A stretch of DNA of 64,000 nt from Pontibacillus yanchengensis (GTDB lineage: Bacteria > Bacillota > Bacilli > Bacillales > BH030062), in contig NZ_WMEU01000001.1 of NCBI RefSeq assembly GCF_009856295.1, positions 992,001-1,056,000 on the forward strand, given 5' to 3'. Positions 16,059 to 24,843 of the stretch are shown here, one piece after another. Position numbers and translations under genes: made by a program. Numbering within the stretch: the first letter of the stretch is position 1; every line of letters starts with the position of its first letter. The notes under the pieces were generated by a model, which was not told the origin of the DNA, made no database searches, and saw only the letters and a program-made list of their open reading frames with translations.

Positions 16059-16577
16059 TTGAATGCAGCATTAGTAATTATTGATGTCCAAAAAGCAATG
16101 TTTACGATGGCACCACCAGTACACAATGGAAAAAATTTATTACAGAATATTAGTAGGTTGATAGAATTCGCAAATAAAAAAGGATTAAAGATTATATTTG
16201 TTCAGCATAACGGACCAGAAAATAGCCCATTAGAAAAAAACACACCAGGCTGGCATATCCATGAAAACATATCCCCACGTCCCAAAGACATTGTGATAGA
16301 AAAAACCACTCCTGATTCCTTCTATGATACTGCCTTACAAAGTCAACTCAGAGAACATAACATCCATAAATTGTATTTAACTGGCATCCAAACAGAAGCG
16401 TGTGTCGATACCACTTGTAGAAGAGGATTCAGCGAAAGATATAAGATCACGCTCGTAAAAGATACACATAGCACGTTTGATAAACCATACATTAGTTCCC
16501 AACATATTATCGATCATCATAATGAGGTATTACGCTGGTTTGCTGAGATAAAAACAGTAGATGAAATTTTAAGGTAG
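16059..16577 (+). CDS. isochorismatase-family cysteine hydrolase
   Basis: A 172-residue cysteine hydrolase of the isochorismatase/nicotinamidase superfamily. The presumed triad is visible: Asp in LVIIDVQKAMF, Lys in VIEKTTPDSFYDT, Cys in GIQTEACVDTT. The frame is open from 15921, but AGGAGG at 16045-16050 points to the TTG at 16059, which begins right at the conserved first strand and gives the normal family length. Substrate unknown (amide or vinyl ether). Confidence 0.85.
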   Translation: MNAALVIIDVQKAMFTMAPPVHNGKNLLQNISRLIEFANKKGLKIIFVQHNGPENSPLEKNTPGWHIHENISPRPKDIVIEKTTPDSFYDTALQSQLREHNIHKLYLTGIQTEACVDTTCRRGFSERYKITLVKDTHSTFDKPYISSQHIIDHHNEVLRWFAEIKTVDEILR

Positions 16578-16581
16578 CCTT

Positions 16582-16631
16582 AAAAAAGTGCCTAGCATTA
16601 TCCTCAATAGCTTAGGATAGTGGCAGGCACT
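16582..16631 (-). terminator. intrinsic terminator of the lipoprotein gene at 16649
   Basis: AGTGCCT (16587-16593) pairs with AGGCACT (16625-16631), with an inner ATTATCCT/AGGATAGT stem; on the minus strand a run of six T follows. It also separates the convergent hydrolase gene. Confidence 0.75.
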
Positions 16632-16648
16632 AAGAATTCATAAAAGCT

Positions 16649-16990
16649 TTATTTGATTATGATTTCTTTTGCAGTTACATTTAATGAAGATTTCTTCTGT
16701 GTGTCTATGTCCATCTTCTTGGTTAACTTTACTTTCACTTTAGAATCATCAGACAAATCTTCCATATTGCCATTACTGAATATAGTGTCATCTGTTATTC
16801 TCACCGTGCATACATACATCTTTGATGATTGTGGTTGCTGATTTCCTTTTGCTTCATCAGAACATTCTACACCTATGTAGGATTTATCAACATTTAATAC
16901 CTCACCTGTTAGTGTATTTGTTGGGTCATTGTTATTATTGCAAGCTACTAGTAATAACACTAGCATTAAAGTTGCTGCTATTTTTTTCAA
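16649..16990 (-). CDS. small lipoprotein of unknown function
   Basis: A 113-residue protein with a clear lipoprotein signal (MKKIAATLMLVLLLVAC, Cys17 in the lipobox) followed by an Asn-rich linker. The mature part has GEVLNVDKSYIGVEC and ends in a beta-rich VTAKEIIIK stretch, suggestive of a small OB-like domain. No family recognised. Membrane-anchored, outside the cell. Confidence 0.7.
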   Translation of the reverse strand: MKKIAATLMLVLLLVACNNNNDPTNTLTGEVLNVDKSYIGVECSDEAKGNQQPQSSKMYVCTVRITDDTIFSNGNMEDLSDDSKVKVKLTKKMDIDTQKKSSLNVTAKEIIIK

Positions 16991-17028
16991 CGGTAACCCT
17001 CCAATTCTAATGTTTATGTGGGGAGTAA

Positions 17029-17205
17029 CTATTCAGTATCGTTATTTTTCAGAGCCGCTATCTCTTTTTCTAATCTCAGGATTCTTCTACCATTTGATTG
17101 AGCAACCCCAAAGACCAATCCTATTAAGCCACCAATCACTGAACCAGCTGGTCCAATAACAATAAGTCCTAGCATGCCTGCTACTAACACATATAAAAAA
17201 GCCAT
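17029..17205 (-). CDS. small membrane protein, unknown
   Basis: A 58-residue protein with one Gly-rich hydrophobic stretch (VLVAGMLGLIVIGPAGSVIG) long enough for one or two membrane passes, then a charged helix (RILRLEKEIAALK). TTGGAG lies at a proper distance from the ATG at 17205, so the six codons before it are left out. No family recognised; small size lowers confidence. Confidence 0.5.
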   Translation of the reverse strand: MAFLYVLVAGMLGLIVIGPAGSVIGGLIGLVFGVAQSNGRRILRLEKEIAALKNNDTE

Positions 17206-17305
17206 GTTTATTTCTCCAATCATTACTTAAGTTTCCTGATATTACTTGTGGATCATTTCATTATTAAAGTTCCTCTATTCTAATAGCAACTTCACAACAG
17301 TTTTT

Positions 17306-17668
17306 CTATTGCGTATATGCTTCTTTAAGGAAGGGGATTTCAACATTATACAGCTCCCCCTCTTGATAATCGAAATATCTCACTTTGTTGTTCAATACGA
17401 TAACTTCTTTGTAGTATCCCATAGTGAACAAAGCCTTTTCCTTATGATTAAAATGCAACTTATAATCAGGCTGCTTAAAGTCCATGTTTGCTGTTGATTC
17501 TTTCTGGGCATGATCTAAGGCTTTTACTATCTTCTGGATAAATTGTTTGTCATCAATCGAGGCAATTCGCTTCTGACCGTCCCATTCAATGACTTCTATG
17601 TTTGTTACCTCTTCCGCACTCTTAAGATTGCTGCTTTGGCAACCTATTATTAGAAAACAAGCCATCAT
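17306..17668 (-). CDS. putative lipoprotein with interrupted signal peptide
   Basis: The product begins MMACFLIIGC, with a lipobox Cys at residue 10 but no positively charged n-region. Directly upstream in the same frame is ATG TAC AAA CTA AAA GCA (17698 on) followed by TGA at 17669-17671 just before ATG ATG. Joined, MYKLKAIPV plus MMACFLIIGC would be a normal lipoprotein signal, with GAGGG before the first ATG. So either the gene carries a nonsense codon or it is restarted at TGA-ATG. The mature part (about 110 residues) is of unknown family. It follows the 17708 gene closely and forms one unit with it. Confidence 0.55.
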   Translation of the reverse strand: MMACFLIIGCQSSNLKSAEEVTNIEVIEWDGQKRIASIDDKQFIQKIVKALDHAQKESTANMDFKQPDYKLHFNHKEKALFTMGYYKEVIVLNNKVRYFDYQEGELYNVEIPFLKEAYTQ

Positions 17669-17707
17669 TCATACAGGTATTGCTTTTAGTTTGTACATTT
17701 ATAACCC

Positions 17708-18274
17708 TCACTCTTCATCAAGCCTTAAATCAGTCTTTGAATCTAAACCATTATCGTTCTCGGGAGGGACTTTTTTATAGATAGATTCATAATATGTATG
17801 GATTTTCGAGAAGGTCTCTGAAGTAGCGTTGGTTATTTGATACATTTCATCAGATGAGGATGTATCCTTGAAGTCTACCAAAAAGCCAAATCCATCAGAT
17901 GAGATTTCTATCATGATGTTATAGGAGGTATCATTCTTTTGGTAACTTAGATTTGTTACTAGCGACTCGCCTTTCACTCTATACCTTTTCATTTTGCTAT
18001 CTAATTCACTAATCTGTTGCTTTCTTACTTTCTTTAATTCAAGCCCTTCTATAATGGCAATATAATCTTCCATCTTGCTTGGTTTGGTGGTTCTTGCCAA
18101 CTCTGTTACATCGTAATAATAATCTTCAAATTTGATATCGACTTCCGATATATACTTTGTTTCATATAGAAGTGTCATCATATCTATGTTTTGTTTTGGT
18201 GCACACCCAACTATGGCAATTAGCATAGTCAAAAATAGCAGCACTCCTCTTTTCACACACAACCATTCCTTCAT
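17708..18274 (-). CDS. lipoprotein of unknown function
   Basis: A 188-residue protein with an N-terminal hydrophobic signal ending in the lipobox IAIVGC (Cys24). The mature part is charged with aromatic patches (KFEDYYYDVTEL). No family recognised. Its stop lies about 9 bp before the next small lipoprotein frame, so the two are probably co-transcribed. Confidence 0.65.
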   Translation of the reverse strand: MKEWLCVKRGVLLFLTMLIAIVGCAPKQNIDMMTLLYETKYISEVDIKFEDYYYDVTELARTTKPSKMEDYIAIIEGLELKKVRKQQISELDSKMKRYRVKGESLVTNLSYQKNDTSYNIMIEISSDGFGFLVDFKDTSSSDEMYQITNATSETFSKIHTYYESIYKKVPPENDNGLDSKTDLRLDEE

Positions 18275-18343
18275 GTTTCATACTTAGTTGCAACTATTAT
18301 TTCAAAATTATGTAATGCACTCAATAGTTTTCTTAAATTAATA

Positions 18344-18373
18344 AGCACTAATCATAATATTATGATTAGTGCT
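18344..18373. terminator. perfect 30-bp palindromic hairpin after cutC
   Basis: AGCACTAATCATAAT is followed by its exact reverse complement. It lies 19 bp after the cutC stop on the minus strand and before the lipoprotein gene at 18274; the trailing T-run is weak (TTATTAATTT). Confidence 0.6.
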
Positions 18374-18391
18374 AGACCCCATTTTTGCTTG

Positions 18392-19087
18392 TTACCTATC
18401 TTGAGTATTCTCAAGCAACCCTTTTACAACTTCCGCATCTAACCCGTTCGCAAAGGAGTTATCCATTCGTACCGATTTTCCAAAATGATACGCTTCTGCC
18501 CCTGCCACATGGTGAACCCGTCCTAAATTAGAAGGCTTCATGCCTCCACCAGGCATAATAATAGGACCATCGTGTTCCCGAGAAAGGTGTACTAGTTTTG
18601 CTAACTCTTCCTTCCCCTCTTCACAATTAGAAGCACCGCCTGATGTTAAGATTTGCTTCACATTCGAATGATATTTTGATAGCGTTTTATAGGCTTCTTC
18701 CTGTGATGCTATTTCATCGAAAGCCCTGTGGAATGTGATATTCAGATCAGGAAACCTTGTTATGAACTCTTGAAGCATCTTCTCATTAATTGTGAAATCC
18801 TCATGTAACGCACCAAAGACGATTCGGTTCCCGCCAAGTTCCTGTATCGCACGAATATCCTCACATATGACTTGAAAATCCTCTTCGTTATAAACATAAC
18901 CGTAGCTATGGGGACGAATCATAACCTGGACCGGGATGTCTACGCTCTCTAATACTTGTTTTATCGTTCCGTAGCTCGGCGTTAGACCTCCTTCTTGCAT
19001 GGCTGAAACCAACTCTACACGGTCCACGCCTAGTTTTTCTGCTTCCTTAGCTTCTTGTTTATTTTGTACAATGCATTCTAATAGCAT
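18392..19087 (-). CDS. cutC: CutC family protein
   Basis: A 231-residue TIM-barrel protein of the CutC family (MLLECIVQN start, GVDRVELVSAMQEGGLTPS, MIRPHSYGYVY, ITFHRAFDE, ILTSGGASNC, IMPGGGM). The family was named for copper homeostasis in E. coli, a role since disputed; the true function is open. It stands alone here, 18 kb from the copper island, between a lipoprotein unit and the TRAP operon. Confidence 0.88.
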   Translation of the reverse strand: MLLECIVQNKQEAKEAEKLGVDRVELVSAMQEGGLTPSYGTIKQVLESVDIPVQVMIRPHSYGYVYNEEDFQVICEDIRAIQELGGNRIVFGALHEDFTINEKMLQEFITRFPDLNITFHRAFDEIASQEEAYKTLSKYHSNVKQILTSGGASNCEEGKEELAKLVHLSREHDGPIIMPGGGMKPSNLGRVHHVAGAEAYHFGKSVRMDNSFANGLDAEVVKGLLENTQDR

Positions 19088-19186
19088 ATATAAACGACCT
19101 CCTTCATTGTTTACTTTCTATAATCGTAATCTACACCATTAGCCTCCTGCAATATCATTTTCTCCTATCACATATTCACACAAAGT

Positions 19187-19215
19187 AACACTTATCTTGG
19201 ATAAAGATAAGTGTT
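19187..19215 (-). terminator. hairpin after the TRAP operon
   Basis: AACACTTATCTT (19187-19198) pairs exactly with AAGATAAGTGTT (19204-19215), 38 bp after the DctM stop. The minus-strand stretch before it is T-rich; the tail after it is weak. Confidence 0.6.
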
Positions 19216-19253
19216 AGGTTACTAAGAAATATACAAACAAAAAAACTCATAAT

Positions 19254-20534
19254 TTACAATCCCAACCAATTCGGTATAAACAGTATTGCTGCCTCCCAAT
19301 ATGTAATCACAAAAAGAATAAGTACCCCCATAATAAGGAAAGGCGCTACAGATCGTACAAGCTTTTCAAAACGGACTTGTGCGATTGATGATACAATAAA
19401 CAGACCTGTACCAACTGGTGGTGTTAGTAATCCGAGAGTCAAGTTAATACAAATGATAACCCCAAAATGTATTGGGTCTATTTCATATACTGTTAGTAGA
19501 GGCATAAATACGGGGACTAGGATTATAAGAGCTGCAATGCCATCCAACACCGCCCCTAATAATAGAAGAAAGATGTTTACTAGCAATAAAAAGACGAATG
19601 GATTATCAGAAAGTGATGTCATACCAGAAACGATTGCCTGAGGAATTTGTTCAAATGCAATCATCCAACCAAATATGTTGGCCATTGCAATCAGAAAGGT
19701 TACGGTAGCAGAAGTAACCACTGTATTAATGAGGATCTCGGGTATTTTTCTCCATTTTAATTCTCTATAGAAAAATGTGCCGACAATATAAGCAACGACT
19801 GATGCGATGGCTGCTGATTCAGTAGCCGTGAAAGCTCCGCTAATGATGCCCCCTATAATAATGACTGGTACGAGTAAGGCTGGTAATACATTAAATGTGC
19901 TCTTAAAGATTTCCTTCCATGTTGCCCGTTCACTTTTATGAAAATTGTATTTATAGCCTATAATGCTAATTAACGTAATAAACCCTATTCCATAAAGTAT
20001 CCCCGGAACAATTCCTGCCATGAATAAACCACCAATGGATGTACCAGAAAGGGTTCCATATATAATAAAAATCATACTTGGAGGGATAATAGGTGCCACG
20101 ATAGAAGAGGCAAGGGTCAAAGCAGAAGAAAACTCTTTTTTATAACCCTCCCTTTCCATTTCAGGAACCATAATTTTACTCATCATGGCGGCTTGTGCAT
20201 TTGCTGATCCTAGTATAGAAGCTAAAAACATATTCGAGACGATTGTTACATAGGCAAGACCTCCTCGCACATGGCCAAATAATACTTTAGCAAATTTAAC
20301 AAGACGGGTTGTAATCCCCCCACCATTCATCAATTCACCTGCCAACATAAACAAGGGAATCGCTAGTAAGCCAAAGTTGTCCAATCCAGAGTACAGACGC
20401 ATCGGTGTGGATTGCATTAATGTGCCATTCCCCTCCATTAAAAAGTAAAGGATAGTCGTCATTCCTAGAACAAGAGATATTGGAATGGCCATGAACAAGA
20501 ACACAAAAAATAAGATAATAACTACCATACTCAT
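19254..20534 (-). CDS. TRAP transporter large permease (DctM)
   Basis: A 426-residue integral membrane protein with about 12 hydrophobic segments, the DctM family length. Typical stretches are LAIPLFMLAGELMNGGGIT, VAPIIPPSMIFIIYG and NLTLGLLTPPVG. It forms the cation-driven channel of a tripartite ATP-independent periplasmic-type transporter with the DctQ gene (ATGA overlap) and the DctP gene. Downstream of the aromatic pathway on the same strand, so a carboxylate such as anthranilate is a plausible substrate. Confidence 0.92.
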   Translation of the reverse strand: MSMVVIILFFVFLFMAIPISLVLGMTTILYFLMEGNGTLMQSTPMRLYSGLDNFGLLAIPLFMLAGELMNGGGITTRLVKFAKVLFGHVRGGLAYVTIVSNMFLASILGSANAQAAMMSKIMVPEMEREGYKKEFSSALTLASSIVAPIIPPSMIFIIYGTLSGTSIGGLFMAGIVPGILYGIGFITLISIIGYKYNFHKSERATWKEIFKSTFNVLPALLVPVIIIGGIISGAFTATESAAIASVVAYIVGTFFYRELKWRKIPEILINTVVTSATVTFLIAMANIFGWMIAFEQIPQAIVSGMTSLSDNPFVFLLLVNIFLLLLGAVLDGIAALIILVPVFMPLLTVYEIDPIHFGVIICINLTLGLLTPPVGTGLFIVSSIAQVRFEKLVRSVAPFLIMGVLILFVITYWEAAILFIPNWLGL

Positions 20535-21010
20535 TGGCTCTCCCCCTTTTGAAAAATATCAAATAGGTTGGAAAGTAGGTGTACTGCCGCAAAGGTTAGG
20601 CCCAAAGGAACAGCCATATACGGAATCCACATTGGTACTAATAATGTGGTTGACTTTTGATAAGAAACACTTGGAGATAAAATCCAAGTGAAGCTGTAAT
20701 AGATTAAGATAAATAGAAAAAGGAGCATACATATATGCCCTACTATCATGACCATTCTTTTAATATTCTCAGGAATGTATTCCACTACAATGGTGACTGC
20801 TGCCTGGGACTTATATTTAAGTCCCAGACTGCCGCCAATAAAACTAATCCATATGAGTAAGAAAACAGAAATCTCTCCCGCCCATGATAGGGGTGATTGC
20901 AATACGTATCGAAAGGCTACAGCAAGAGTAACTACAATGGCCATTGAAAACATTAATAAAATGGAGATACCTTTTTCTATTTTGGAAATACCATGACTTA
21001 TTGTCCTCAT
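20531..21010 (-). CDS. TRAP transporter small permease (DctQ)
   Basis: A 159-residue protein with four hydrophobic segments and the family motif around PLSWAGEISVFLLIWISFIG. A longer frame opens at 21127 inside dctP, but GAAGGAGGGAAGACAG sits right before the ATG at 21010. It overlaps dctM by 4 bp (ATGA) and lies 22 bp after dctP. Confidence 0.88.
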   Translation of the reverse strand: MRTISHGISKIEKGISILLMFSMAIVVTLAVAFRYVLQSPLSWAGEISVFLLIWISFIGGSLGLKYKSQAAVTIVVEYIPENIKRMVMIVGHICMLLFLFILIYYSFTWILSPSVSYQKSTTLLVPMWIPYMAVPLGLTFAAVHLLSNLFDIFQKGESQ

Positions 21011-21032
21011 CTGTCTTCCCTCCTTCTGTCTC

Positions 21033-22067
21033 TTAGCGGAATGAATCGATAAATTCTTGAATAAGTGGATCTTTCTTACCGTATTTCTCATCAAACATTT
21101 CTTTCTGTTCTTTAAATAACGATTCATCTAGCTCGTATACATTCATTCCCTCATCCTTTAGCTGTTGCTTAAAATCTTCTTCCTTACCCGCTCTTGTCAT
21201 AGCTGTATATTCTGCAGCTGCTTTGATAGATTCTCTAACAATTTGTTGGTCTTCTTCTGACATTCCTTCAAAAGTAGATTTGTTCGCCATCGCAATGGCT
21301 GGCCATACCATGTGATTTGTAACAGCAGCATGATCAACTACTTCGTGATATTTATTTGTGATGGTTGCATCAAGGTCCATATCCATTCCATCAATTACAC
21401 CAGTTTGTACTGCTGAATACACTTCTGGTAATGGTAGCCCTTCAGTTGATGCTCCTGTAGATGTGTAGAAATCCTGCATTGGTGGACTAGGTGTAACGCG
21501 TAGTTTAAGTCCATCCATATCTGACGTACTCTTTACTTCTTTATCTTTAAACAACATGACACGCTGACCTGCGAACAAGTAATCCAACCCTACTAATCCT
21601 TGTTGATCTAATGTGCCAAGTATTTTCTTAGCGACCTCAGAATCACGTGCATCGTTCGCTGCTTCTAAATCTTCAAATGCATAAGGCGTAAACCAAGCTG
21701 CGAAAGCTTGCTCACGTGAACTCATATATGCAGCAGTAATTAAACCAAAGTCAACTGAACCCGCAACGATTTGTTCCACCATATCAGCTTCAGAACCAAG
21801 CTGACTGGACGGATAAATCTCTAATTCCATTCTGCCACCTGAACGTTCTTCAAGTTCCTCTTTAAACTTTTCTGCACCTTTATGCCACATGTGTGTAGGT
21901 GGTGTAATGTGTGCCAGCTTAAAGGAATAAGATTTTCCTGAATTGTCTCCGGAGCTTTCACCAGAAGTAGTAGCACCAGATTCAGATGATTCGTTACATG
22001 CTGCCAACGCGAATACTACAAGCGACAGTGCTACTAGATACATGAACCATTTAGTGAATGTATTCAT
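21033..22067 (-). CDS. TRAP transporter substrate-binding lipoprotein (DctP)
   Basis: A 344-residue solute-binding protein with a lipoprotein signal ending in ALAAC (Cys24), as usual for Gram-positive TRAP binding proteins. Family stretches include FKLAHITPPTHMWHKGAEKF, YPSSQLGSEADMVEQ and GLKLRVTPSP, where the Arg is the residue that usually pairs with the substrate carboxylate. It is followed by the two permease genes. Substrate inferred only from context. Confidence 0.9.
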   Translation of the reverse strand: MNTFTKWFMYLVALSLVVFALAACNESSESGATTSGESSGDNSGKSYSFKLAHITPPTHMWHKGAEKFKEELEERSGGRMELEIYPSSQLGSEADMVEQIVAGSVDFGLITAAYMSSREQAFAAWFTPYAFEDLEAANDARDSEVAKKILGTLDQQGLVGLDYLFAGQRVMLFKDKEVKSTSDMDGLKLRVTPSPPMQDFYTSTGASTEGLPLPEVYSAVQTGVIDGMDMDLDATITNKYHEVVDHAAVTNHMVWPAIAMANKSTFEGMSEEDQQIVRESIKAAAEYTAMTRAGKEEDFKQQLKDEGMNVYELDESLFKEQKEMFDEKYGKKDPLIQEFIDSFR

Positions 22068-22136
22068 TTGATTATTTCCCCCTAATAAGTAATAAACAAA
22101 AAGGTAAAACGCTTACAAAAAACTTATTGAAAAGGA

Positions 22137-22712
22137 CTAGGAAGGGTTTGATTGATAAGCAAAATCTTGAGAGACGAAATTAGAAGATGACCATCCTAAC
22201 AAAAAGGTAGCTTCTTGTATGTTTCCTTGTGAAAGTAGATTACGAATGCGAGTAGATGAAATAATAGTACCACCTGGACAACAAACAGACTCCGTGAGTT
22301 GAAGTTGGAAGTGCTCAGCTAATAGATCAACATCCCCGGAACGGTTCTTTCCAAATCGAAAGTCTCTACCCACATGTATTTCAAGTGGAGAAATATTTGT
22401 TAGTTCATCTATGAAACTAGCGGGAGTTCTATTAATATAAGTTTCATCAAACCGAGCAATGACGACATGATCTACTCCTAACCTCTGAATATGCTCGATT
22501 TTCTTTTCAATAGTTGTTAAAATTCGTGCTCCTTGAAAATAAGAGCGAGGCGAAGGGTCAAACGTATATACTACGGTTGGAACGTTGTACTTCTTGCTTC
22601 GTTTGACGGCCTGAGATATTACCCTTTGATGCCCACGATGTACACCGTCAAAAGCGCCGATGGCCACAACACTCGAAGGCAAATTTGGGGGGTGGTTATG
22701 GTGTATTCTCAT
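22137..22712 (-). CDS. FAD synthetase family protein (RibF adenylyltransferase domain only)
   Basis: A 191-residue nucleotidyltransferase with the RibF N-terminal signatures: GAFDGVHRGHQRVI, TFDPSP, VGRDFRFGKNRSGD and ISSTRIRNLL. The riboflavin-kinase domain that normally follows is missing, so it would adenylate FMN to FAD at most. Start ATG at 22712 follows GAAGGAGGTGACGTGA. It lies in the aromatic operon, which contains an FADH2-dependent hydroxylase; the anthranilate cluster of Geobacillus thermodenitrificans also carries such a gene, as I recall. Likely a pathway-dedicated FAD supplier. Confidence 0.8.
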   Translation of the reverse strand: MRIHHNHPPNLPSSVVAIGAFDGVHRGHQRVISQAVKRSKKYNVPTVVYTFDPSPRSYFQGARILTTIEKKIEHIQRLGVDHVVIARFDETYINRTPASFIDELTNISPLEIHVGRDFRFGKNRSGDVDLLAEHFQLQLTESVCCPGGTIISSTRIRNLLSQGNIQEATFLLGWSSSNFVSQDFAYQSNPS

Positions 22713-22774
22713 TCACGTCACCTCCTTCTGTCCAGATTATCTACTCATTAAAAATCAGATTCATTGCCATTATT

Positions 22775-22963
22775 CTAAAGTCTATCTGCTTTTGTTATGC
22801 CAGCTTCGGCCCAGTGTTCTTTCGGAACTTCTTGAACGAGGACACGGACTTTACTAGGATCTACCTCAAGGGTACGGCTCATCGCCTCGCTAACTTCAGC
22901 TATTAATTGATTCTTCGTTTCTTTATTTCGTCCTTCAAGGATATGAAGAAAGGCAATAGGCAT
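22775..22963 (-). CDS. 4-oxalocrotonate tautomerase family protein
   Basis: A 62-residue member of the tautomerase superfamily with the catalytic Pro directly after Met1 (MPIAFLHILEGRNKE) and an arginine near position 40. It interconverts 2-hydroxymuconate and 2-oxo-3-hexenedioate in meta-cleavage routes. The ATG follows AGGAGGATCCAC and the gene lies 17 bp after the decarboxylase gene. Confidence 0.88.
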   Translation of the reverse strand: MPIAFLHILEGRNKETKNQLIAEVSEAMSRTLEVDPSKVRVLVQEVPKEHWAEAGITKADRL

Positions 22964-22980
22964 GTGGATCCTCCTTATGA

Positions 22981-23766
22981 TTAACGAACGTCAATATTCA
23001 TCTTGCCGAGTGGTCCGAAATCTACGTCAATTTGATCACCGTTATAGACGTTTACAGCTTCCGTAATGCCACCTGTTAAGATTACCATGCCTGGTTGAAT
23101 GGAGAGTCCAGACCGATTAATCATAGTTGTTAGCTCAACAATCGATCTCACTGGGTGCCCAAGAACTGCAGAACCTAGTCCAGATTGAACAACTTCACCA
23201 TTTTTAGACATCGTCACTTCCACATCACTCAGTGAAGTATGATAAGGAGAAAATGCTTGATCTCCAAGGAAAAAACGTGAAGAAGACGCATTATCAGCAA
23301 CTACATCCTCAAGCGTAAACGAGAAGTTTCTATAACGACTGTCAATGACTTCTATAGCTGGCATGATCATCTCTGTTGCCATCCAAATATCCTTTGGTGT
23401 TACATTACCTCCCTTTACCTCCTTGTTCATGACAAAGGCAATTTCAGGTTCAACCCTTGGATGGATCAACGTGTCAAGAAGTAACACAGGATGATTGACT
23501 TCCATTGATTGGGTCAGGCGTCCATAAATAGGTTCTTTTACACCAACTGATTCTTGCTTTACCTTGCTTGTAAGTCCCATCTTCCATCCAATCATGTGAT
23601 CTCCTCGATTTTCTGCTGTATCGCTCCAAAGGGTTTGAATTTCATATGCTTCATCTACAGTTAACGAAGGATGATTAATGGTGATTTTGTCCATCTCTGT
23701 TCCATTCGTTTGGTGAGAGTCTATCATTTCAGCTATCTGTTTTAATTGAAGTGTGTTGGTTTCCAT
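22981..23766 (-). CDS. 2-oxo-3-hexenedioate (4-oxalocrotonate) decarboxylase
   Basis: A 261-residue member of the hydratase/decarboxylase family. It matches DmpH-like decarboxylases better than the hydratase paralogue at 25761, by IGWKMGLTSKVKQESVGV, PIYGRLT, VIDSRYRNFSF and LTGGITEAV. It removes CO2 from 2-oxo-3-hexenedioate to give 2-oxopent-4-enoate, usually in complex with the hydratase. Ribosome site GAAGGAGC before ATG 23766. Confidence 0.85.
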   Translation of the reverse strand: METNTLQLKQIAEMIDSHQTNGTEMDKITINHPSLTVDEAYEIQTLWSDTAENRGDHMIGWKMGLTSKVKQESVGVKEPIYGRLTQSMEVNHPVLLLDTLIHPRVEPEIAFVMNKEVKGGNVTPKDIWMATEMIMPAIEVIDSRYRNFSFTLEDVVADNASSSRFFLGDQAFSPYHTSLSDVEVTMSKNGEVVQSGLGSAVLGHPVRSIVELTTMINRSGLSIQPGMVILTGGITEAVNVYNGDQIDVDFGPLGKMNIDVR

Positions 23767-23781
23767 GTTCTTCGCTCCTTT

Positions 23782-24804
23782 CTATGTCGAAAACGTCATT
23801 CGCTTTTGGGCAATGTCACTTGCCACATCCAAAATCATATCTTCCTGGCCACCGACAACCTTTTGTTTTCCTAGCTCAATTAATATATCTCTAGGATCCA
23901 GGTTAAACTTCTGTGCTGCTCGATTAGCGTGAAGAAGAAAACTAGAATAGACTCCTGCGTACCCTAATACAAGACTACCTTTCGTAATCTCCTGTGGTTG
24001 GTCTAGTATAGGCGCAACTATATCTTCAGCAACATCCATCATTTTATATAGGTCAATCGCTGTAGTTATATTCATTCTGTCTAGCACCGAAACTAGGACC
24101 TCAGTTTGGGTGTTACCTGCTCCTGCTCCAAGGCATCGAACACTTCCATCAACTCTTGTAGCACCTTCTTCAATGGCAACTAAAGTATTGGCCATTGCAA
24201 GTGAAAGGTTGTTATGTCCATGAAAACCTACATTTACGTTTAAGGCTTCTCTAAGAGCTCTAATGCGCTCTTTTACCTGATGGGGGAGCAAAGCACCAGC
24301 CGAATCTACTACATACACTGTGTCAGCTCCATAGCTTTCCATCAATTTCGCTTGTTCAATCAGTTTTTCTGTTGGAACCATATGAGCCATCATTAGGAAT
24401 CCGACAGTCTCCATTCCAAGCTCTTTGGCCACTTTAATATGTTGTTTGGAAACATCTGCTTCGGTTACATGGGTTGCGATACGGGCCATTCTTGCACCAA
24501 TATTGGCTGCTTCTTTTAAATCTCCCACAGTTCCAATGCCTGGCAATAGAAGAACCGCTATATCAGCTTGTTTACAGACGGACACAGCTGCAGAGATTAA
24601 TTCCATTTCATTTGTTGTGGAAAGTCCATATTGCAATGATGATCCTCCAAGACCATCTCCATGAGATACTTCGATAAAAGGTACATGTGCTTCATCTAAG
24701 GCTTTCGCTACTTCTGTAACCTGGTCTATTGTGTAGCTATGATTTATAGCATGGCTACCATCTCGCAGCGCTACTTCTGTAATATATACATCTCGTTTAT
24801 TCAC
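23782..24804 (-). CDS. dmpG: 4-hydroxy-2-oxovalerate aldolase
   Basis: A 340-residue DmpG-type aldolase of the HMGL-like TIM-barrel family: metal-binding start TEVALRDGSHAINHSYT, GFHGHNNLSLAMANTLVA, then the C-terminal communication domain that couples to the acetaldehyde dehydrogenase. It splits 4-hydroxy-2-oxovalerate into pyruvate and acetaldehyde. The GTG start at 24804 follows AAAGGAG. The dehydrogenase gene lies 39 bp upstream, as is usual for this channelling pair. Confidence 0.92.
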   Translation of the reverse strand: MNKRDVYITEVALRDGSHAINHSYTIDQVTEVAKALDEAHVPFIEVSHGDGLGGSSLQYGLSTTNEMELISAAVSVCKQADIAVLLLPGIGTVGDLKEAANIGARMARIATHVTEADVSKQHIKVAKELGMETVGFLMMAHMVPTEKLIEQAKLMESYGADTVYVVDSAGALLPHQVKERIRALREALNVNVGFHGHNNLSLAMANTLVAIEEGATRVDGSVRCLGAGAGNTQTEVLVSVLDRMNITTAIDLYKMMDVAEDIVAPILDQPQEITKGSLVLGYAGVYSSFLLHANRAAQKFNLDPRDILIELGKQKVVGGQEDMILDVASDIAQKRMTFST

Positions 24805-24843
24805 TTAGAAACTCCTTTCATTTCAAACTAAAAATGAGTAGAC

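Noticed and set aside
18392..19087. CutC as a member of the copper island
   Set aside because: It is 18 kb away, lacks the CTGCACA box and sits among unrelated genes; the copper role of CutC is itself doubtful.
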